DNA from: Niallia circulans
GTDB taxonomy: Bacteria; Bacillota; Bacilli; Bacillales; Cytobacillaceae
Direction: 5' to 3'
Assembly: GCF_007273535.1 (NCBI RefSeq)
Contig: NZ_RIBP01000004.1
Span: forward strand, 186,001 to 250,000
Length of the DNA: 64,000 nt
The notes below the pieces were generated by a model. It was not told the origin of the DNA, made no database searches, and saw only the letters and a program-made list of their open reading frames with translations. This document shows positions 54,796 through 62,660 of this stretch, in pieces. The stretch's first letter is position 1; each line of letters begins with the position of its first letter. The translations under genes and the position numbers were made by a program.

Positions 54796-55152
54796 ATGGA
54801 AGATGAATTCCAAAGTGAATTAGAAGAAAATGATGCAAATGAAAATACCGAGGAAGATTACTATTTTGATTTTATGCTCGGAAAAAAGGTATACAGGGAA
54901 AAACGGCCAGAGAGATTAGAGCAACGACAAGAAAGGAACAGAGGAGATTCCTGGATATTAGGAAACCGCAGCAGACATAATAACGAGGAAGCTCAGGACA
55001 AAAAAGAGACAAGTGATGGAGTAATGCAATATCTGGACCAAATAGATATGGACTTGGTTTTCAGCAATATTGATCTCTTTATGAGTTCCGCTAATGAATT
55101 GAAACCGCTAATAAATAAAGTAAAGCCCATGCTCAAGAAGTGGCTGGATTAA
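54796..55152 (+). CDS. hypothetical acidic protein, 118 residues
   Basis: GGGGGGAGAACGG directly before the ATG supports translation. The N-terminal third is very acidic (Glu/Asp/Asn-rich, 1-22), then YYFDFMLGKKVYREKRPERLEQRQERN, a basic linker, and a C-terminal amphipathic segment VMQYLDQIDMDLVFSNIDLF ending KVKPMLKKWLD. No signal peptide or cysteine. I do not recognise a family with certainty. It stands alone on the plus strand where comZ is found on the other strand in B. subtilis, and ends at a terminator shared with med. Confidence 0.65.
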   Translation: MEDEFQSELEENDANENTEEDYYFDFMLGKKVYREKRPERLEQRQERNRGDSWILGNRSRHNNEEAQDKKETSDGVMQYLDQIDMDLVFSNIDLFMSSANELKPLINKVKPMLKKWLD

Positions 55153-55180
55153 TATTATTCAAAAAGCAAGCATCTGCTGA

Positions 55181-55226
55181 AAAAAGCTTGCATCTCCTTC
55201 AAGAAGATTATGTGCAAGCTTTTTGT
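55181..55226. terminator. bidirectional terminator between med and the 118-residue gene
   Basis: AAAAAGCTTGCA (55181-55192) and TGCAAGCTTTTT (55213-55224) form a 12-bp perfect stem. A further GCAAGC copy just upstream (55166-55171) could form an alternative hairpin. Confidence 0.75.
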
Positions 55227-56185
55227 CATTGCTTATTAGGGAGCTTTCCTGTCTGTTTATATTGCTCGATTTCTTGATTTATTTTCTCTACAAATGCCGT
55301 ATCTATGCTAGGGCTGAATTTTCCTAATGTGATAACACTTTCCTTCATTCCGTAAGAGATATTGCCAGATTGCAGTTTCCCTTCAATGAACTCACCGGCA
55401 AGAATGTCAAACATTTCTGAAACATCCTGAACTGTGCTTGTCAAAACAGTCATTTTGCCAAGATCGGACTGATCTGAAACATATCCAATTGCATAGAGTC
55501 CTTTTGCCTTCACTTGCTCAATAATATCAACATTAAACTCATCGCCCGCAGGATAAATAATATCAGCTTTATTTGCTATTGCCGTATTTAGCAGCTTGAG
55601 TGCCTTCTCGCGATTATCCCACCCTTGGACAAAATCCGCAATAACCTTAACATTTTCGTTTTCATACATAGCGCCATCCTTGAATCCTTGTACTTCAGGC
55701 TGTGTATCAAAGGCCGCAATAACCGAAATTGTATTAGTCTTAGTCATATGGCCTGCAACCATTCCACCAAAAAAGCCCATTGTATAACCATCGAAGGAGG
55801 CACTTGTCGTGTTTTCATTGTTAGCACTGCTATTAAAACTGATGAAATGAATATCAGGATACTTTTTGGACAATGTATCAAAAAACGCCGCATACTCACT
55901 GCCATGTCCAAAAATTAGATTTACTCCCTTATGTTTAAATTCTTCAATCGCCCTTTCTGTTTGCGCGAGAGAGTCGACGTATTCTTTATAATATACATCA
56001 ACATTATACTTGGATTGGATGTTTAATAGACCTTTATACCCTTTTGTGCCCCAAACTTGGTCGGTAACAGTACCACTCACAAGCAAACCGACACTTTTCA
56101 ATTGCCCCTTTTTGTCTGCTTGTCCGCAGGAGGCAAGAATGCTCAGCACAATGAGAAAGGAGAGCATTAACTTCAATTTATTCAT
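55226..56185 (-). CDS. med: Med-like BMP-family lipoprotein, competence regulator
   Basis: 319 residues. Lipobox LASC with Cys20. BMP/periplasmic-binding fold: VGLLVSGTVTDQVWGTKGYKGL, FGHGSEYAAFFDTLSKKYPDIHFISFN, GFFGGMVAGHMTKTN, VIAAFDTQPEVQGFKDG and IYPAGDEFN. Med of B. subtilis raises comK expression; the binding fold suggests a nucleoside- or lipid-like ligand. In B. subtilis comZ follows in the same operon, but here no comZ frame exists before fabHA. Confidence 0.88.
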   Translation of the reverse strand: MNKLKLMLSFLIVLSILASCGQADKKGQLKSVGLLVSGTVTDQVWGTKGYKGLLNIQSKYNVDVYYKEYVDSLAQTERAIEEFKHKGVNLIFGHGSEYAAFFDTLSKKYPDIHFISFNSSANNENTTSASFDGYTMGFFGGMVAGHMTKTNTISVIAAFDTQPEVQGFKDGAMYENENVKVIADFVQGWDNREKALKLLNTAIANKADIIYPAGDEFNVDIIEQVKAKGLYAIGYVSDQSDLGKMTVLTSTVQDVSEMFDILAGEFIEGKLQSGNISYGMKESVITLGKFSPSIDTAFVEKINQEIEQYKQTGKLPNKQ

Positions 56186-56230
56186 TTGAAAGCCTTTCTT
56201 CGTTCATTTTTATACGAAACTATCATACTA

Positions 56231-56995
56231 CTACTTATACATCTTAATATGTCTTCTTTGCATTTCCAAGTTTTCTGCGTTACTGTTTGTACTGGCAACA
56301 CTGTAAGTGTGTAGCTTTGGAGGAATCGTATAGCTCGGAATGTCGACTGTTAACTCCCTAATCTCTTTTTGGCACTGCTGCCATTGATTCTGTAAGCCGC
56401 TTCTTAAAAAAGTGTATTTTCCGCTTTTCTTTACCAGCAGCTCTTTTACAGAAAGTACAGCATCTGCTATAAAAATCGCATCTTCCCTATACTCCTGTTC
56501 GCTTATAATTATCTCTTCATTGCCTTCTAGGAGCTGAGCAAATAAAAATTCGTCTGGCTGCCATGGGCCAAATAAAGTCGGAAAGTAAATCGCTCTGTAT
56601 GGCAAGCCTTGCTGTTCCAATAGCGAGTATAAGTTTTTTTCATGCTCTTCAAATTCTAAGATGTTCCCTAAAAAAATCAGTTCTTGGTTATGCCTTATTA
56701 GCTCCTGCACGTTATATTGCAATACATCACTTTTAATACGTTCCACGATTTGTTTGCTTTTTGATAAATCATAGCAATCGTAGATAATTTTCCCACTTTC
56801 AAATGCAGTTTTGTTTTCCCAGCTTATCTCTTGGTAATTTGCATTCCTTCCTATCTCCAGCCTTTTATCTTCTATATCCTTGATTTCCACGTTCGGATAA
56901 GATACTCCATAAACTGCTTCTCCTTCTTCTAATAGGGAATGGCAAAGATGAAACCCTATAAATTGGTATGTCCCGACAATTACTGCATTTTCCAT
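56231..56995 (-). CDS. yjaV: YjaV-like protein, NAD-dependent epimerase-related
   Basis: 254 residues. N-terminus AVIVGTYQFIGFHLCHSLLEEGEAVYGV is a degenerate Rossmann start (GxxxxIG), and YRAIYFPTLFGPWQPDEFLF resembles extended-SDR sugar epimerases. The usual Tyr-x-x-x-Lys catalytic pair is not evident, so catalysis is doubtful. GAGGAGG precedes the ATG. Located between med and yjaU as in B. subtilis. Function unknown. Confidence 0.83.
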   Translation of the reverse strand: MENAVIVGTYQFIGFHLCHSLLEEGEAVYGVSYPNVEIKDIEDKRLEIGRNANYQEISWENKTAFESGKIIYDCYDLSKSKQIVERIKSDVLQYNVQELIRHNQELIFLGNILEFEEHEKNLYSLLEQQGLPYRAIYFPTLFGPWQPDEFLFAQLLEGNEEIIISEQEYREDAIFIADAVLSVKELLVKKSGKYTFLRSGLQNQWQQCQKEIRELTVDIPSYTIPPKLHTYSVASTNSNAENLEMQRRHIKMYK

Positions 56996-57078
56996 TTAGA
57001 GGCCTCCTCGATGTTCAATATTGTATCTTATGCAGTTATGTACCTGTTCATGATAAACACCAAAGCTTCTGTAAATGG

Positions 57079-57117
57079 AAAAAGGAGGCTAAAGCATTAT
57101 TTCGCTTTTAGCCTCCT
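57079..57117 (-). terminator. terminator after yjaU
   Basis: AGGAGGCTAAAGC pairs with GCTTTTAGCCTCCT, one bulge; the A5 on the plus strand gives the U-tract. It begins 22 bases past the yjaU stop, so yjaU and yjaV are separate units. Confidence 0.8.
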
Positions 57118-57138
57118 CTAATGGAATAGCAAAACAAT

Positions 57139-57879
57139 TTAGAGGTTTTTTTCGTATTGTTTGAAAAAGCGGTTGATTTGTCTTGGGATAGCGCTCCTTT
57201 TCTCTGGGAGAACATAAGATACGAAGATTGGCAGTTGTTCTTGATCCCATTTTCTAGTTCTTTCCTTTAAAAGCTGGGATTGATAATAAGACTTGCCATT
57301 ATGGAGAATATGGATGATTTTGGATGGAGTTCCCGCTTCCTCGAGCTGATGCTCTTTCATTTCCTTTAAGAATTCCGGTATGAACTTAGCGTTTTTGTCG
57401 TAGGCGGATGCTATTTCATTGCAAAGCTTTTTAAAGAAAAATTTATGTTCCTTTTCTTCCTCAAGATGCTCGTTTAAGGATAGGATTGGATTAAATAACA
57501 CAACAGAACGAATCTTCTCTTTCATTTCCATCATCAGTTTAATTGCAACCAATGCTCCCATTCCTTCTGCAATCAAGTGAATCTTCGGATTGAGTATTTC
57601 TGAGCGAATCATATGCTCATACAGGCGTTTTGCCAGCATAATAGATCTTTCACTTCCCCAGTTCTTGCCGTAAAGATTAGAGGAAAAAACCGTATATCCT
57701 TCATTTCGTAACGAGTCAATAATTGATTTTTTGCCTTCATTTTGAACCCAAAAACTATTATTAGCATCAACAAAATGTCTGTCATCACCAATGATTAAGA
57801 TACCGAAACCGTTAGGCTGCTGTGTTGGATAATGTATCATATTCCATTCGGTATCCAGTTGGAAGTTCCGGTTCTCCAT
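57139..57879 (-). CDS. yjaU: YjaU-like alpha/beta-hydrolase-fold protein
   Basis: 246 residues, cytosolic. The fold is suggested by GFGILIIGDD, then the elbow IHLIAEGMGALVAIKLM and VVLFNPIL. The nucleophile-elbow position, normally Ser in G-x-S-x-G, is Gly106 in AEGMG, so the protein may not be a normal hydrolase. Start ATG at 57879 with AAAGGAGTTTT upstream. Between yjzD and yjaV as in B. subtilis. Function unknown. Confidence 0.8.
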   Translation of the reverse strand: MENRNFQLDTEWNMIHYPTQQPNGFGILIIGDDRHFVDANNSFWVQNEGKKSIIDSLRNEGYTVFSSNLYGKNWGSERSIMLAKRLYEHMIRSEILNPKIHLIAEGMGALVAIKLMMEMKEKIRSVVLFNPILSLNEHLEEEKEHKFFFKKLCNEIASAYDKNAKFIPEFLKEMKEHQLEEAGTPSKIIHILHNGKSYYQSQLLKERTRKWDQEQLPIFVSYVLPEKRSAIPRQINRFFKQYEKNL

Positions 57880-58100
57880 ATCTAAAAAACTCCTTTTTAG
57901 TTATTTCTCTTACTAATGTATGACCAATCTGACAAAATGTAAGGGAGTTTGCCCAATTTTTAATGTTTTAACTGATGCAGTTATAAGAATTCGCTTTCTT
58001 TTTATCCTGGAAGTAAAAAAAGGAGTGGATATATGATTTATTATTTTGGTTCTGTATGATACTATAAGAACAGATTGAATTATTAGTGTGAGGTGATTGT

Positions 58101-58292
58101 ATGCGGTATATTATTACAATTTTTTGGACATTCCTTTTAGCGCAAATGCTTACATACGTTATTAGTTCTATGAACGGAACAACTTACAGCTTCTCAACAG
58201 GAGTTGTGTTAGCAGCTGTATTTTCTATCGTTATTTTCCTTTTGGCAGCTGTATTGCCAAACGACGCGAGTCATGAGGAAGGCTCTCACTAA
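58101..58292 (+). CDS. yjzD: YjzD-like small membrane protein (DUF2929)
   Basis: 63 residues with two transmembrane helices (YIITIFWTFLLAQMLTYVIS and GVVLAAVFSIVIFLLAAVL) and a short hydrophilic tail. Same length as B. subtilis YjzD. GAGGTGATT precedes the ATG, and its terminator follows. Function unknown. Confidence 0.88.
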   Translation: MRYIITIFWTFLLAQMLTYVISSMNGTTYSFSTGVVLAAVFSIVIFLLAAVLPNDASHEEGSH

Positions 58293-58310
58293 TTGTCAGT
58301 GAGTATGATG

Positions 58311-58341
58311 GGGTGAAAGCTTTATGCTTTCACCCTTTTTA
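58311..58341 (+). terminator. terminator after yjzD
   Basis: GGGTGAAAGC-TTTAT-GCTTTCACCC is a 10-bp perfect stem followed by TTTTT. The convergent clpB ends six bases further on. Confidence 0.9.
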
Positions 58342-58346
58342 TTTGC

Positions 58347-60944
58347 TTATTTCTTCGTGATGAAAATTCCATTTTCATCTGCATCTATCTCCACATGATC
58401 ATTTGCTGTGATCTTTTCTGCAATAAGCTCTCTTGCCAGCACTGTTTCGACTGTCCTTTGCAGGAACCGTCTGAGCGGTCTTGCTCCAAATACAGGGTCG
58501 AAGCCGTTAACCGCAATATATTCTTTAGCACGGTCTGTCATGCTTATATCAATTTGCTGGTCAGAAAGTCTGCTTTGCAATTGGCTGATAAGCTTAAGAA
58601 CAATTTCTTTTATTTCTGTTAACGAAAGTGGCTTAAACAAGATAATTTCATCAATTCGATTCAGGAACTCAGGACGAAAATGTCCTTTCAGCTGGTCCAT
58701 AACACCAGCTTTTATTGCTTCTGGAATAGAGTCTGCTTCCTTGCTTTCAAGAAGCAGGTGTGAGCCGATATTAGACGTCATAATAATAACCGTATTTTTG
58801 AAGTCAACCATCCTGCCTTGTGAGTCTGTAATTCTCCCATCATCAAGCACTTGCAGAAGAATATTGAACACTTCCGGGTGGGCTTTCTCCACTTCATCCA
58901 GCAAGACAACACTGTATGGTTTTCTTCTGATCGCCTCTGTCAATTGTCCGCCTTCTTCGTAACCAACGTACCCTGGAGGCGCTCCAATTAAACGAGATAC
59001 TGCATGTTTTTCCATATATTCGGACATGTCAATGCGAATAATTTGCTCCTCACTGTCAAATAAACTAGATGCTAATGCTTTTGCAAGCTCTGTTTTGCCG
59101 ACACCTGTTGGCCCTAAAAATAAAAAGGAACCAATTGGCCTATTTGGGTCTTTTATTCCAGCTCTTGCTCTTAATACCGCATCACTGACAAGCTGAACAG
59201 CTTCTGTTTGACCAACTACTCGTTCGTGCAAAATACTTTCAAGACGAAGCAGCTTCTCTCTTTCCTTTTCTAAAAGCTTCGTAACTGGGATTCCTGTCCA
59301 TCGTGCTACAATCGCAGAAATTTCCTCTTCTGTCACTTCTTCTCTCAGCAATCTTTCACTTTTCTTAGTAGCTGCTTGCTCTTCAAGCTGCAGCAATTCC
59401 TTTTCCAAGTGAGGAATACTGCCGTGTCTTAGTTCAGCAGCTTTATTCAAATCATAATTATTTTCAGCATCCTCGAGTTCCCTGCGTTTTCTTTCAAGCT
59501 CTTCTTTTTTAGCTTGAACCTTATTAAGTCCCTCTTTCTCTAGCTGCCATTTAGCATGGAGTGCATTTGCTTTTTCCCGTAAATCAGCGAGTTCCTTGCT
59601 TATTACAAGCAGTCTTTCTTTACTAAGCGGGTCCTCTTCCCCTTTTAATGCGGCTTCTTCAATCTCAAGCTGCATAATTCTACGGGTCAGTTCATCAATT
59701 TCTATTGGCATAGAGTCAATTTCAGTCCTTATCATTGCACAAGCCTCATCAATCAAATCAATAGCTTTGTCAGGCAAAAACCTGTCTGTAATATAGCGAT
59801 CAGATAAAGTTGCAGCAGCAATGATTGCCCTGTCTTGTATAGAGACACCATGGTGGATTTCAAATCTTTCCTTAAGCCCTCTAATTATGGAAACAGTATC
59901 CTCAACAGTCGGCTCCGAAACTAAAACCTGCTGGAATCTTCGCTCTAATGCCGGGTCCTTTTCAATGTATTGTCTGTGCTCATCAAGAGTTGTCGCCCCA
60001 ATACAATGAAGCTCTCCTCTTGCCAGCATCGGTTTCAGCATATTTCCTGCATCCATTGCACCATCTGTTTTCCCGGCACCGACAATCGTATGAAGCTCGT
60101 CAATAAACAGGATGATCCTGCCCTCGCTGTTTTTCACCTCTTGCAGTACTGCCTTAAGCCGTTCTTCAAACTCTCCTCTGAATTTAGCCCCTGCAATAAG
60201 GGCACCCATATCTAATGAGAAGATTATCTTATCCTTAAGGCCTTCTGGAACATCCTTCCTGACAATTCGCTGGGCAAGCCCTTCAACAATGGCTGTCTTC
60301 CCGACTCCCGGCTCTCCGATTAAAACAGGATTATTTTTTGTTTTCCTTGATAGGATTCTTATTACATGTCTTATTTCATTATCCCTGCCGATAACAGGGT
60401 CTAATTTTCCTTCCTTCACATCTGCTACAAGATCCCTGCCATATTTAGAAAGGACATCGTACGTTGCTTCTGGATTTTTGCTAGTCACTCTTTGGCTCCC
60501 CCTTATATCTTTTATTGATATTCTGAATCCCTGACTGTTTATGCCGATTTTATTGAACAGCTTACCCACTGTAGAATTAGGAACGGAAAATGCGGCAAGC
60601 AGGATATGCTCGACAGAAAGATAATCGTCATTCCACTGCTCTCTTTCCTTTTCTGCCTCTGTCAATAATTGCTGAAGTACGTTTGTTATATATATGGTGC
60701 TTTGTTGATTACCACTAATTGAGACTTTGGGCTTTTTGTTTATCTCTTCTACTAACTTTTGCTTAAATTCATCTGTATCCTTATTGATTTTTTCCAATAC
60801 AGATGAGAGAAGATTGTCTGGGCGCTCAAGGATTGCTAAGAATAGATGAACATCATCTATTTCTTGATGGTTTTCTGTTTGAGCAAGTGCCTGAGCATCC
60901 GTAAAAGCCTGCTGGACTCTTTCTGTCATGATTTCTGGATTCAT
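58347..60944 (-). CDS. clpB: disaggregase chaperone ClpB
   Basis: 865 residues. N-domain (1-150), first AAA+ domain with Walker A GEPGVGKT (210-217), a coiled-coil M domain (about 400-530, rich in Glu/Lys/Arg), and a second AAA+ domain with [14 protein letters not shown] and sensor/C-terminal parts. It threads aggregated protein out with DnaK. GAGGTGG precedes the ATG at 60944. A perfect CtsR operator and a SigA promoter are directly upstream. B. subtilis lacks clpB and has yjzC and yjzD adjacent, so this is an insertion in the conserved order. Confidence 0.96.
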   Translation of the reverse strand: MNPEIMTERVQQAFTDAQALAQTENHQEIDDVHLFLAILERPDNLLSSVLEKINKDTDEFKQKLVEEINKKPKVSISGNQQSTIYITNVLQQLLTEAEKEREQWNDDYLSVEHILLAAFSVPNSTVGKLFNKIGINSQGFRISIKDIRGSQRVTSKNPEATYDVLSKYGRDLVADVKEGKLDPVIGRDNEIRHVIRILSRKTKNNPVLIGEPGVGKTAIVEGLAQRIVRKDVPEGLKDKIIFSLDMGALIAGAKFRGEFEERLKAVLQEVKNSEGRIILFIDELHTIVGAGKTDGAMDAGNMLKPMLARGELHCIGATTLDEHRQYIEKDPALERRFQQVLVSEPTVEDTVSIIRGLKERFEIHHGVSIQDRAIIAAATLSDRYITDRFLPDKAIDLIDEACAMIRTEIDSMPIEIDELTRRIMQLEIEEAALKGEEDPLSKERLLVISKELADLREKANALHAKWQLEKEGLNKVQAKKEELERKRRELEDAENNYDLNKAAELRHGSIPHLEKELLQLEEQAATKKSERLLREEVTEEEISAIVARWTGIPVTKLLEKEREKLLRLESILHERVVGQTEAVQLVSDAVLRARAGIKDPNRPIGSFLFLGPTGVGKTELAKALASSLFDSEEQIIRIDMSEYMEKHAVSRLIGAPPGYVGYEEGGQLTEAIRRKPYSVVLLDEVEKAHPEVFNILLQVLDDGRITDSQGRMVDFKNTVIIMTSNIGSHLLLESKEADSIPEAIKAGVMDQLKGHFRPEFLNRIDEIILFKPLSLTEIKEIVLKLISQLQSRLSDQQIDISMTDRAKEYIAVNGFDPVFGARPLRRFLQRTVETVLARELIAEKITANDHVEIDADENGIFITKK

Positions 60945-60958
60945 AAAAACCACCTCTT

Positions 60959-61012
60959 TTTGACCATTTTTGACCTTTATCTTTATTATAATATTTCTTA
61001 CCCATATGTAAA
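60959..61012 (-). promoter_or_regulatory. SigA promoter and CtsR operator of clpB
   Basis: On the minus strand TTTACA (61012-61007), 16 bases, TATAAT (60990-60985) form the promoter. Next comes GGTCAAA-AAT-GGTCAAA (60975-60959), an exact CtsR direct repeat (heptads with a 3-base gap), covering the expected start of transcription. Heat-induced derepression of clpB is therefore expected. No ctsR gene is in the window. Confidence 0.9.
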
Positions 61013-61034
61013 GCCACCCGAATCATCGGATGGC
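61013..61034 (-). terminator. weak terminator between yjzC and clpB
   Basis: GCCACCCGA pairs with TCGGATGGC, one wobble, a 9-bp stem with a 4-base loop. On the minus strand it runs into TTTAC, the -35 of clpB. A second perfect inverted repeat (CATAAGCTT...AAGCTTATG, about 61047-61075) overlaps the yjzC stop. Confidence 0.45.
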
Positions 61035-61069
61035 ATCTTTTTTCACATAAGCTTGGCTAAACCCTAAGC

Positions 61070-61249
61070 TTATGGCTTTCTTTGGTATGACCAAAGGCGG
61101 TTATGGTTAGATGTTTCTGGGAAATGATCTCCAGCTTTCAACTTAAGTTTCTGGGGATTATTAACATTACTTCCTGTTTCGCCGATTTCGATATATACAC
61201 CATTATTCGGAGCTTTTTGCCCTGGTCGAAACTGTCTATTTTGTCCCAT
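61070..61249 (-). CDS. yjzC: YjzC-family small protein
   Basis: 59 residues from the ATG at 61249, preceded by GAGGAGGG. The sequence MGQNRQFRPGQKAPNNGVYIEIGETG followed by a KLKLKAGDHFPETSNHNRLW tail is the YjzC family pattern: soluble, positively charged. In B. subtilis it follows argF, as here. Function unknown. Confidence 0.9.
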   Translation of the reverse strand: MGQNRQFRPGQKAPNNGVYIEIGETGSNVNNPQKLKLKAGDHFPETSNHNRLWSYQRKP

Positions 61250-61405
61250 ATAAACCCTCCTCAGCATTAAAGATAAAGATCCACAGCCTTGTTCTTTCCA
61301 TGAACTGCACTATTTATTATTTCCTTTTTTTCAAAGCTAATAACGGAAATTATTGACTCATTTTTGGCTGATTAATTTTGTTTTTAAGGTGATACTAAAT
61401 AAAAA

Positions 61406-61704
61406 AGAGGCTGGGACAAAACAAAAGATAACCTCTCTAAATACGAATAATAAAATTACACCTAAATTTGAAAAATGAAAGTTGGATCTAAATTAAATAA
61501 GCAGTTAAAATTAATTCATTTCATTGCGCTGCACCCACTCGCTTTCCGCGGGGAGGTTATGGAGCCTCCTCGTCTTCGCTCCATTCCACTAAGATTTCTA
61601 ATTATTGTATTAAAACTAAAAAAACAAAAAAAGAACTATCTAATCGATATTCGAATAAATAGTTCGGTTTTTATGCTGATTCACCTACTTATGTCCCAGG
61701 CTCT
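61406..61704. mobile_element. inverted-repeat-flanked intergenic element (IS or MITE remnant)
   Basis: AGAGGCTGGGACAAA at the left end and TATGTCCCAGGCTCT at the right end are inverted copies, 13 of 15 matching, about 300 bases apart. Inside lies a short G/C-rich block (GCTTTCCGCGGGG..., then GGAGCCTCCTCGTCTTCGCTC, about 61530-61585) unlike the A/T-rich surroundings. Similar flanks occur on repeated intergenic sequences in bacilli, some linked to insertion sequences. No transposase frame remains. The rest of the argF-yjzC gap holds nothing recognisable. Confidence 0.55.
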
Positions 61705-61715
61705 TCACTAATAAT

Positions 61716-62660
61716 TTAACCCAATAATTCCACAAGCAATGCTTTTTGAGCATGCATTCTGTTTCCTGCTTCTTGGAAAACGTAGGAGTTTGGTCCGTCA
61801 ATGATGTCGGCTGTTACTTCCTCTTCTCTGTGTGCAGGCAGGCAATGCAGGAACATATAGTCAGCTTTAGCATGTGCTACAAGTTCTTTATTGACTTGGA
61901 ATCCGGCAAAGTCTTTAAGTCTTTGCTCATTTTCCTCTTCTTGGCCCATGCTGGTCCACACATCTGCATAGATAACATCTGCAGCTGTTACTGCCTCAAT
62001 TGGATCATTAACAATCGAGACAGTGCTGCCGCTTGCAGCTGCAAAACTTTTAGCTAATGAAACAATTTCTTCATTCGGTGCATAGCTAGGCGGTGTTGCA
62101 ACAGCTACATCCATTCCAACCTTTGCACATGCTATTAACAGGGAGTGTGCGACATTATTTCCGTCACCGATATAAGCAAGCTTTAAGCCTTTTAATGTAC
62201 CTTTCACTTCAAGGATTGTCAGCAAATCAGCCAGTGCTTGGCATGGATGATGAAGGTCTGTCAAACCATTAATAACAGGAATTGTCGCATGTTCTGCTAA
62301 TTCCTCAACTGTCTCGTGAGCAAATGTTCTGATCATAATAGCATCAACATATTGTGATAATACTTTCGCAGTATCAGAAACAGGCTCGCCTCTTCCGATT
62401 TGTAAATCGCGAGAGCTTAGGAAAAGAGCCTGACCACCGAGCTGAAACATTCCTGTTTCAAAGGATACTCTTGTTCTAGTTGATGATTTCTCAAAAATCA
62501 TTCCGAGTGTTTTCCCTTTCAATGGTGCGATTATTTCTCCATTTAAATAAGCGTCCTTCATTTCCTTCGCTTTTTGAACTAACTCTCCAATCGTTTCTGG
62601 AGAATATTCAGCAAGAGTTAGCAAATCCTTGCCTTTAAGGTCCACAGATGCTGCTATCAT
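61716..62660 (-). CDS. argF: ornithine carbamoyltransferase
   Basis: 314 residues. Carbamoyl-phosphate motif STRTR at 60-64, HPCQALAD in the middle, and ornithine-side motif HCLPAHR at 272-278. It joins carbamoyl phosphate and ornithine to citrulline in arginine synthesis. The ATG at 62660 overlaps the carB stop as ATGA, so translation is coupled. Final gene of the arginine operon; an inverted-repeat element lies just past its end. Confidence 0.96.
   Translation of the reverse strand: MIAASVDLKGKDLLTLAEYSPETIGELVQKAKEMKDAYLNGEIIAPLKGKTLGMIFEKSSTRTRVSFETGMFQLGGQALFLSSRDLQIGRGEPVSDTAKVLSQYVDAIMIRTFAHETVEELAEHATIPVINGLTDLHHPCQALADLLTILEVKGTLKGLKLAYIGDGNNVAHSLLIACAKVGMDVAVATPPSYAPNEEIVSLAKSFAAASGSTVSIVNDPIEAVTAADVIYADVWTSMGQEEENEQRLKDFAGFQVNKELVAHAKADYMFLHCLPAHREEEVTADIIDGPNSYVFQEAGNRMHAQKALLVELLG

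Noticed and set aside
58033..58059. Eight-codon frame (MIYYFGSV) with a strong AAAAAGGAG site upstream of yjzD
   Set aside because: It could be a leader peptide, but it precedes the likely -10 region of yjzD, has no codon bias or attenuator after it, and so short a frame is expected by chance.
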